A stretch of DNA of 64,000 nucleotides, taken from Paralithodes platypus (taxonomy: Eukaryota > Arthropoda > Malacostraca > Decapoda > Lithodidae). The stretch spans positions 846,590 to 910,589 of the forward strand of contig CM064539.1 in NCBI GenBank assembly GCA_032716605.1, read 5' to 3'. The notes under the pieces were generated by a model. It had not been told where the DNA came from. It did not search any database and saw nothing but the letters and a program-made list of their open reading frames with translations. The translations under genes were made by a program, and so were the position numbers. Below are positions 57,414-64,000 of this stretch, piece after piece; within the stretch, counting starts at the first letter, position 1; every line of letters starts with the position of its first letter.

Positions 57414-59179
57414 GACAGAGACTGGTGGGTGAAAACTACCGCCGGGTCTGTATTGGTCCGCCGGAGCTCAGCTCTGGAAAAAAAAAAAAAAATTTCCAGG
57501 AATTAATGCTCATAAGGTTAATCCAACATGTTCGCACACAAGTGTTAATAACCCGCCGGGTAACGAGATGCAAAGACACAACTAACACATCTCGCTACGC
57601 GGCGGGGTGTAAAAAGTCTAAACAAATCTTTTGCTAAAGAAAGTGAAGAATACCCTCTGATATAATGGTCCAGCATGGCACTTATAGTCTCTTGGAGGAG
57701 GTGACTGTCTCAAGATTCAATTTTGTAACAAAGCAACCCCCCATAAAGACGCCGGCCCTTGAATTATTTTAGTAGAATAGCCCAGGGCAGGATGATACGA
57801 GATCTGATGTTTAACGAATTGTCACAAAAGATCGCCGTAAGATAGAAGGCGGCGATACCTAATTGTATCACTAAATTAAGAGGTTAAATTGAATTTTGTA
57901 AATTCCTTAGTTCCTCCACCTAGGAGCACCCGCCGGTGTGAGAATCGATATTTAACCTAATTGAACCTTCAATCGCCGTAAGAGTAAAGGCAGCGATACA
58001 CAGAGTATCACTAAAATGGATTGGTTAACTAACTGAAAGACATAAGTCGTTCATCCCACCCTACCCAGGTGCACCCGCCGGGTGAGAAGTTTAAAAGTTA
58101 ACCCCATAAGTTCCTGTCCCCACTTCTTTGTAAAAGATCGCCGGGGAGGAAAGCCTAAACAACAGCTAGGTTTTTCATGTGGTTGTCGTAAAACCAGGTA
58201 GAAAAACTCCCAAAACGTATGTCCACAAGAACGCCGTTTTATATGGATGGGTACAGCCATCCCGCCGGGAATCAAAGGAGGCCTGAAACCAGGCACCCAC
58301 AGAGACGCAGTCCTGGAGAGCCACAGACACCCCCCCACGCCGGGGATACAAGCCAGTGTTAACAACCACGTGTGGCCCAACACTGCTCTCGGCCAGGATT
58401 TTTTCATGGTGAAACCGAGAAAAAACCCGCCGGAAGGAAACCCACCCTGAACAGACACCATCTGAACAACACAAGACACGAGGAGAGCCACGCACGACTA
58501 ACCCAAGGTCACACCATAATCCGTGGAATTAGCCAATACACAACTAAACCAGGAAACAATTATAGTCCGAGGAATTAGCCAATACACAACTAAAACCCGG
58601 ATACACATGACACAGTAGGGCATATTTATAAATAATAAATAACACTAGTACATGTGGCAAAGCTACGAGCGGCTGGCTAGGCCTAGGCAGACGGCATAAT
58701 AACAGTTGAAATATACACACACACTGGAAATATCACAACAGGAACCACCGCCAACACACCACCGTAGCAACAACTTCCAACCCAGGGAAGACTGACTCGG
58801 GACCCAGAAAAAACTTCACTAAGTGAAGAAAAATACGCTGGGAACGTCAGAAAACAAAGCTTACCTCATCAGAAAGATAAAAGGCAGCAATAATTAACGC
58901 GTAGTGAAAGCCGCCTGCATCACAAACTAACTCAACTGTGAAAAAAGTTCACATGTCCACAACGGGACCACGAGGGTACATCCGAAATAGATGCCCCATA
59001 CACTCGACCCAAAATACACTGCACTGCGGGCAACCAGCCCAGGACACTCCTGCTACGCCTATCCTAACCTTACTCGATACATCCTGGAGTAAACAAATGA
59101 GAAAAAACTCACTAGGGACGCAACGAATGCGGAACCAGCGGAGCGTGGGGAGGCACGTCCGGGCGGGCTGAGCGCAGAG
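57414..59179 (-). other. 5' leader of DIRS family B copy 2
   Basis: Non-coding. Repeats of AAGATCGCCGTAAGA/AATCGCCGTAAGAGTAAAGG and CACCCGCCGG occur at 57829, 57920, 57968, 58071 and 58135. Matches the leader of copy 1 up to 58290. Confidence 0.6.
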
Positions 59180-59476
59180 CAGAGAAGGAAGAATGACGCC
59201 TGAATCAGCGTCTGGTCAGAAATCCACACAAGTACATCCACGATATGATGGAAAGCTTATTTTCTTTTTGTTTTTATTTTTTACGAAGTTTTTTCGTAGT
59301 GAGAACCCAATTCATAATGACTGAAGCCATGAGTGAGGTCGCGTGCGCTCATGATGAAGGCTCCTCAGTTTTTAAATGCTCTGCGCGGTAGATTCAAAAC
59401 TACGGCGGATTAGTGTTTGAAGAGGATGCCTTATGTAATAGGCATGTTCGTCAATGATGGAGGGGCCACTAATAAA
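59180..59476 (-). repeat. 5' terminal repeat of DIRS family B copy 2
   Basis: Inverse of 50300-50600; outer end GGAGGGGCCACTAATAAA at 59476, after which the transposon gene resumes with ACATGCACATTATTGCC. Confidence 0.85.
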
Positions 59477-60092
59477 TACATGCACATTATTGCCAGTAAT
59501 ACATGCTATTACTGGCTGTGATACAACCTCCCGTATGTTTGGTATTGGGAAAGACTCTGCTCTTCGGAAACTAAGAAGTGACAGTGATATGCAAGAATAT
59601 GCAAAGGTTTTTCTTAGACAATCTTCAATGGCAGAAATTACAGCTGCTGGTGAGAAGTTAGTGAGTCGTCTGTATAGTGGTGACAAAAACGAGGGATTGG
59701 TCTCTCTACGTTACAGATTGTTTTGTGAGAAGGCAATGAGAGGCAGCTATTCTGTTCAAGTACACACCCTTCCTCCAACAGCATCAGCTTTATGTTACCA
59801 TAGTGCCCGTACATATTTTCAGTGCCAAGAGTGGATGGGTAACACTTTGAAGCCAGAGGAGTGGGGATGGATATGTAATCAAGGCCAATTAGAACCCAAA
59901 ACTACAGACTTGGCAGCTGCCCCAGAATCACTGCTGCAGATTGTGCGCTGCAAGTGTAAAGTTAATTGCGACACTCGACGCTGCTCATGCAGAAAACATG
60001 GCCTGGAATGTTCAGCTGCATGTGGAGAATGCAGAGGGGTTGGGTGCACAAATGCAATGGCATCTGAAGATAGCTTTGTAGACAGTGAATGA
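59477..60092 (+). pseudogene. C-terminal half of the transposon-type protein (XPG-like and CXC motifs)
   Basis: Frame continues from the DIRS border: TLLPVIHAITGCDTTSRMFG and IGKDSALRKLRSD, where GCDTTS...GIGK...AL resembles the GCDY...GIGP..AL helix-turn-helix part of FEN1/XPG nucleases. After a helical region comes VRCKCKVNCDTRRCSCRKHG, LECSAACGECRGVGC, a Cys-rich CXC-type motif (C-x-C-x3-C-x4-C-x-C-x4-G-x2-C), ending ASEDSFVDSE and stop at 60090. The part between AERWAKI (50251) and here, probably several hundred residues, is absent. Academ transposons are known to encode XPG-type nucleases, hence the name; the assignment is inference. Confidence 0.6.
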
Positions 60093-60893
60093 ATGAAATG
60101 TATACATGGAGATGTTCAAGATGATTAACCCTTTCACGTTCTGATGACGGCTCTGGCCATCATAGGTTCCCGAGGCTTCATTTTTTTTTTTAGCAAATGT
60201 TTATTTAAAGGAAAGTGTGTTTTTTTATTTCATTTTCTTTTATTCTCTGGGTTATTATAGATGAAAATTCAAACTATGATACATCATTCAACAGCTAATT
60301 TATTCAGCTACACAATGGTATGTGGTAATCCGAATGATTTTATTGTTATTATTTTTGTTTTTTTGGCAAACATTTATTTGAAGGAAAGCGTGTTTTATTT
60401 AATTTTTCTTTACACTGGGCTACTATTGATCAAAATTCAAACTATGATACATTATTCAAAAGCTAATTTACTCAGCTACTTGATGATATCATTAAAATTA
60501 TTCTATCTTTGTTAGGTATTTTTTGACAATTGTTTCTAGAAGGAAAGTGTTACATTTTTGCCTTTCGGCTATACTCAAATCGTCTGTTTTGCCTTTTATT
60601 TTGAGTTTAGATTTTTATTGAGCACAGTACCTTAAAGAACAACCCTTTACCTACCAAACAAGACCAATCCCAACCCTCTACAATGAATAATAATGGTGAT
60701 ACACTCATTTGAAGTACAACATTCTGTGTTACCGCTACAATATGTTTATGATTAACATGTTTATTTTTAACCATGTTCCACCAATCCCATTTTTCTCTAC
60801 TTTTGATATGTGATGTAATAAAGCATTAGGAACATCATACAACAGGTTTCATTTCTGTTCTAATTATTTCCATCATAGGCCATAATTTGTGCT
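60093..60893. other. 3' untranslated part of the putative transposon with a ~176-bp duplication
   Basis: A segment with GTTTATTTAAAGGAAAGTGT and AAAATTCAAACTATGATACA at 60190-60305 recurs at 60365-60480 and partly at 60520. A piggyBac-like end TTAACCCTTTCACGTTCTGA is at 60125. ATGTAATAAAGCATTAGG near 60812 contains a poly(A)-signal-like AATAAA. Confidence 0.5.
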
Positions 60894-60908
60894 AGATTGA
60901 CTGGACTA

Positions 60909-61017
60909 AACTGTCGTGCGCTCGCGATTATATTCCAGTCTATATTTTGACGGCTATTTTTGTTTTAATTGCCCCCTGCTGGCAATATATATGATAATGA
61001 CAATAATTCATGGAGGT
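60909..61017 (-). repeat. Fragment of hAT-type MITE
   Basis: GTGCGCTCGCGATTATATTCC... TTTTGACGGCTATTTTTG and GCCCCCTGCTGGCAATATAT match the inverse of the middle of the MITE at 45399-45673. Both ends are missing. Confidence 0.6.
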
Positions 61018-62404
61018 CAATCTATCTATCTATTGCCTGATGCCGCGATCCCCGAAGGGGTGGCCACGAACGAACCGCCCCCAGGCACCTCTGTCCCCGG
61101 TCAGTCGATGCCCCTCCCCCCAACCAGCACTGCCTTCGTTCATATACTTCCTCACTCCATCCTTCCACCTCTCATTCGGTCTACCTCTCCCTCTCTGTCC
61201 CTCCACCTCGCTCTCGTACACCCTCTTAGTCATTCTCTCGCTTTCCATACGTTCCATATGGCCGAACCATCTCAAGTTGTTCCTTTTCACACTTTCCAGC
61301 ACATCTACCTCCACACCACACCTCCTGCTTACTTCCTCATTAGTCTGTCTATCCCTCCATGTAACTCCGCACGCACTTCTTAGGTAATTAATTTCCACTG
61401 CTCTCACTCTTGGTCTGAGTCTCTCAACCAACGTCCATGCTTCGCTTCTGTAAGTCAGTGTCGGGATTACCACACTGTCATGCAAGGACTTCTTCACTTC
61501 CATACTGACCACCCTATTTCTTGTTACTGCTTTCAGCGTTCCTACAACCCTCTTCCCCTGTTGTACCCTCTCCCGCACTTCTTCATCCATAGTCCCATCT
61601 TTACTCAACACACTGCCCAGATACTTAAAAGAGTTGACGATCTCCATAGCCTGACCGTTCAGCTTCACCTCACACTCTGTGACTTCACCCCTTTCGAAAA
61701 CCATAACCTTGCTCTTCCCCGCATTTACTTTCAAATTCCGTTTTTTGCACACTGTTCCAAACTCATTTACCAGACCCTGCAACTCCCATTCATTATCACT
61801 CATCAGAACTGTATCATCCACAAACAGTAGTATAGGTAGCTTCCACTCAATTCCCTCCCTTTTCAGCGATACACCAACATCCACTGCTCTTGATAATATT
61901 TCTTTCATGACTCCATCCATATATACAGTAAACAACCACGGGGACATCACACACCCCTGTTTCAAACCAACATTCAGGTCAAAGAACTCGCTCTGCTCAC
62001 TCTCCACACATACTGCTGCCTTTGCACCCTCTTACATGCTCTTCACTGCTTTCAGCAACTTGCCATCTACTCCGTATATTCTAAGTACTGTACTTTCCAC
62101 AAACCTTCTATATCCACTCTGTCATAGGCCTTCTCCAAGTCCATAAAGGCAACATACACCTTTTGTTTTTTCTCCAGATATTTCTCCACACCACAATTCT
62201 GGGTAAAAATCTGATCTACACATCCCCTTCCCTTCCTAAAACCTCCCTGATCGTCGCCTATCTATATCTCCGTTCTCACTCTCACTCTCTCAATCACTAC
62301 CCTACTGTATACCTTCCCTATCCCTATTACGCTTAGAAGACATATTCCTCGGTGGTTACCACACACTCCTCTTTCCCCTTTGCCCTTATATAGGGGGACT
62401 ATTA

Positions 62405-62673
62405 GGCAAGAATGTTAAGTGCGGGCGTACCGCCAGCCTTGTTTATACTACGCGTAGTGGCGTCGGACCTTTCCCATCATGTTCCCGTCTATTTTGACTG
62501 TCTTTGGATATAAAAATACATTAGCCTAACCAAACAACCTAACCTAACCTAACCTAGTATTCATGTAGTAATGACAGGGGGCAAATAGCAGAAAATATAG
62601 CGTCGAAATAGACGGGAACGTAACTGCGAGCGCACAACATGACGACCGTACGCCCGATCACTACATCCATCCC
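62405..62673. mobile_element. hAT-type MITE (269 bp) in RTE-like LINE
   Basis: Flanked by GACTATTA (62397-62404, 62674-62681). The uninterrupted target GGGGGACTATTATGGCAG can be inferred from the other LINE copy at 48725-48745. Ends GGCAAGAATGTTAAGTGCGG and, inverse, GGGATGGATGTAGTGATCGG. Confidence 0.85.
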
Positions 62674-62948
62674 GACTATTATGCCAGTCTTCCAGTTATC
62701 GGGTGCACTCCCCTTCTCCCATGCTAGTTTGCACATTTTCCATACCCATTCGATCACTATTTCCCCACACACTCCATCTGTTCCTGGTGCTTTCCCTAAC
62801 TTCACTCTTTTCATGGCTTCCCACACTTCTGACCTCATGATCCCCACCTCCTCCTCCACTACTTCTCTTCTTCTCCCTCCCATACCATATCCAGCTATGT
62901 TTGCTGGCTCTTCATTCCTTACATTTATCAACTCATTGAAGTACTCCC

Positions 62949-63629
62949 GGCAAGAATGTAGTTACCGGGTGTACCGCCCGTCTTGTTTACACTACGCGGA
63001 CGCTCACCATCATGTTCCCGTCTATTTTGACTGCCTTTGGATACAAAAATACATTACCCTAACCAAACAACGTAACCTAACGTAACCTAGTATTATAGAT
63101 TTATAAGTATTTATTTTATTATAGGCTAAGTATTTAAAGATGATTTATGTTGTATGTCGGTAGTGGTACACCCGGTAACCCACCCTCGCATACAGAAGAT
63201 CACGAGGGGACATGATTGAAGCTTTTAAAATACTGAATGGACTCTATGATGAAGAGGTATGCGAGGATTTATTTGAAAATAGAGAAGGAAGAACAAGAGG
63301 GCACAGCAAGAAGATCTTCAAACAGCGGTCAAGATTAAACATCAGGAAGTTTTCGTTCTGTGAGAGAATAGTAAATTCATGGAATAGTCTATCAGAAAGC
63401 ATAGTTAACTCAAAATCTGTGGTCGAATTTGAAAGAAAATTAGATCATGCCTGGAAAAATCAAGAACAAAAATATAACCACAAAGCAAAGATAAACACCA
63501 CTCGCCACACCAGTATACAAGAAGTTGATTTGAACATTAATGAAGAACTGGTGCTACAGGCCTGAGAGGCCTCTACCAGAAGACATCTGTAAGTATCTGT
63601 AAGTATCTGTAAGTAACTACATCCATCCC
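62949..63629. mobile_element. hAT-type MITE in RTE-like LINE, enlarged by a CR1-like insertion
   Basis: Flanked by GTACTCCC (62941-62948, 63630-63637); the intact target occurs at 48430-48450. Ends GGCAAGAATGTAGTTACCGG and, inverse, GGGATGGATGTAGTTA; after removal of the insert (63181-63613) the inverse end continues CCGGGTGTACCACTACCG. Confidence 0.85.
63181..63613 (+). pseudogene. CR1-like LINE 3' fragment inside the MITE
   Basis: Encodes DMIEAFKILNGLYDEEV, REGRTRGHSKKIFKQRSRLN, IRKFSFCERIVNSWNSLSES and a tail ending EELVLQA with stop near 63565, followed by three ATCTGTAAGT units. It is the same kind of RT C-terminus as at 34356 and 47079 but a different subfamily. 5' truncated. Confidence 0.8.
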
Positions 63630-63772
63630 GTACTCCCTCCATCTTTCAACTCTCTCTTGCTTCTCGGCTAGCATTCTCCCATTCTTATCTTTCACACCCT
63701 TACCGTTTCCCTTGCTACCTTCCCTAACTTTCATTACTTCTTTCCAGAACAGTTTCTTACTCTCCATCATGG

Positions 63773-64000
63773 AGGTGAGGGGGGAAAATCCCCCCCCCCC
63801 CCAAATACTATAGGCCTATCCTTAGGCTACCAAAAAAAATTCCGGTTTGAAACTCTCCCGAGTCCCGACCATAATTGCGATTGTGGAAGTGGTAGATTTT
63901 AGGGTCCCTACATGCTAGCCTAACTTAGCCTTACTTCAGTAACCTGACCTAACCTAGCCTAGGGGTGGCCTGTAGCGACATTGGTAGAGCGCTAGGTTTC
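63773..64000. other. Right edge: low-complexity DNA and a tRNA-like start
   Basis: C run at 63790-63803, then AACCTAACC-like phrases, and at 63966-64000 GGTGGCCTGTAGCGACATTG plus GTAGAGCGCTAGG, which resembles the A-box half of a tRNA-derived SINE cut by the window edge. Confidence 0.4.

Larger units (their letters stand above)
50252..59476 (-). mobile_element. DIRS retrotransposon family B, copy 2 (structurally complete, 9225 bp)
   Basis: In element sense: 5' terminal repeat 59476-59180, leader, gag 57413-54922, RT from about 54690, RNase H to 52299, tyrosine recombinase 52360-51346, 3' untranslated region, internal complementary region 50783-50676, 3' terminal repeat 50675-50252. It lies between the two halves of the transposon gene. 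Defects are few: one frameshift in gag near 55266, one nonsense codon after the RT active site (54144-54142) and a ~520-bp insertion in RT (about 53270-53790). Confidence 0.9.
48760..60908 (+). mobile_element. Putative Academ-like DNA transposon, interrupted by DIRS family B
   Basis: Both ends carry the inverted repeat TAGTCCAGTCAATCT (48760-48774 and 60894-60908), and the similarity resumes after a length difference (ATGGAAAAAATTGCAACAGA left, ATGGAAATAATTAGAACAGA inverse right). Inside are the two halves of one gene (49207-50251 and 59477-60092) separated by DIRS B copy 2. TA lies at both outer edges, but the flanking sequences differ (RTE left, hAT-type MITE right), so the target duplication is not certain and one flank may have been rearranged. 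Without the DIRS it is about 2.9 kb, shorter than such genes should need. Confidence 0.6.
61018..63772 (-). pseudogene. RTE-like LINE: RT and C-terminal part, with two MITE insertions
   Basis: In minus sense: linker KLFWKEVMKVREGSKGNGKG (63770-63640); then RT start KRVKLGKAPGTDGVCGE and DNWKTGIIV (62930-62680); FMDLEKAYDR-like sequence near 62150; and the long frame 62007-61030 with [40 protein letters not shown] (FVDD in place of FADD), [40 protein letters not shown] and the tail GDRGIRQ, then (TAGA)n at 61018-61031. hAT-type MITEs sit at 62405-62673 and 62949-63629. The 5' endonuclease is missing and several shifts exist near 62010-62400. Confidence 0.85.

Overview
This window is animal nuclear DNA, most likely from a crustacean and plausibly a decapod. 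Reasons: interstitial (TTAGG)n tracts (the arthropod telomere motif), DIRS-type tyrosine-recombinase retrotransposons in several families, RTE-like and CR1-like LINE debris, many MITEs and long AT microsatellites. The species call is inference; the eukaryotic call follows directly from spliced exons and retroelements.

One host gene is recognisable and runs through most of the window on the minus strand: PPCS, phosphopantothenate-cysteine ligase of coenzyme A synthesis. Four exons (46177-46014, 42134-41930, 20665-20482, 2170-1776) join in phase into a 948-nt reading frame (315 residues plus stop) with GT/AG borders. Its three introns (about 3.9, 21.3 and 18.3 kb) are filled by transposable elements. 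The 5' splice sites of introns 2 and 3 each abut the end of a different MITE, so part of each donor consensus comes from a target-site duplication and the transposon terminus.

Layout. 1-532: 3' end of a DIRS family A element. 1776-2170: PPCS exon 4. 2238-16133: a broken family B DIRS (minus) carrying a LINE piece, a TTAA element, an RTE piece and a nearly complete family A DIRS (7938-15888, plus) with gag, RT-RNase H and tyrosine recombinase. 16.1-20.3 kb: MITEs, tRNA-like SINEs, telomere-like repeats and a 567-bp palindrome. 20482-20665: PPCS exon 3. 20.8-30 kb: LINE fragments, TTAA and other MITEs, and a 20-bp minisatellite. 30019-40645: a Tol2-like hAT element (8-bp target duplication) that swallowed a decayed family C DIRS (30238-38770). 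40.7-46.2 kb: MITEs, PPCS exons 2 and 1, and 42-bp and 52-bp satellites. 46.6-48.8 kb: 5' part of an RTE-like LINE. 48760-60908: a putative DNA transposon with terminal inverted repeats that encodes a Cys/His-rich N-terminal half and a GCDTTS...GIGK plus CXC C-terminal half; it is split by a 9.2-kb family B DIRS (50252-59476). 61018-63772: another RTE-like LINE (minus) with two hAT-type MITEs, one of them hit by a CR1-like fragment.

The DIRS copies show the textbook layout: terminal repeats in inverse orientation, gag, RT/RNase H, tyrosine recombinase, then an internal complementary region that joins the complements of both outer ends as in a circle junction. The best candidates for something new are the two MITE-built splice donors in PPCS, the Academ-like transposon at 48.8-60.9 kb, and the hAT-type MITE family that carries a tRNA-like segment together with telomere-like repeats. 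All boundaries and homologies were read by eye; no database search was run.
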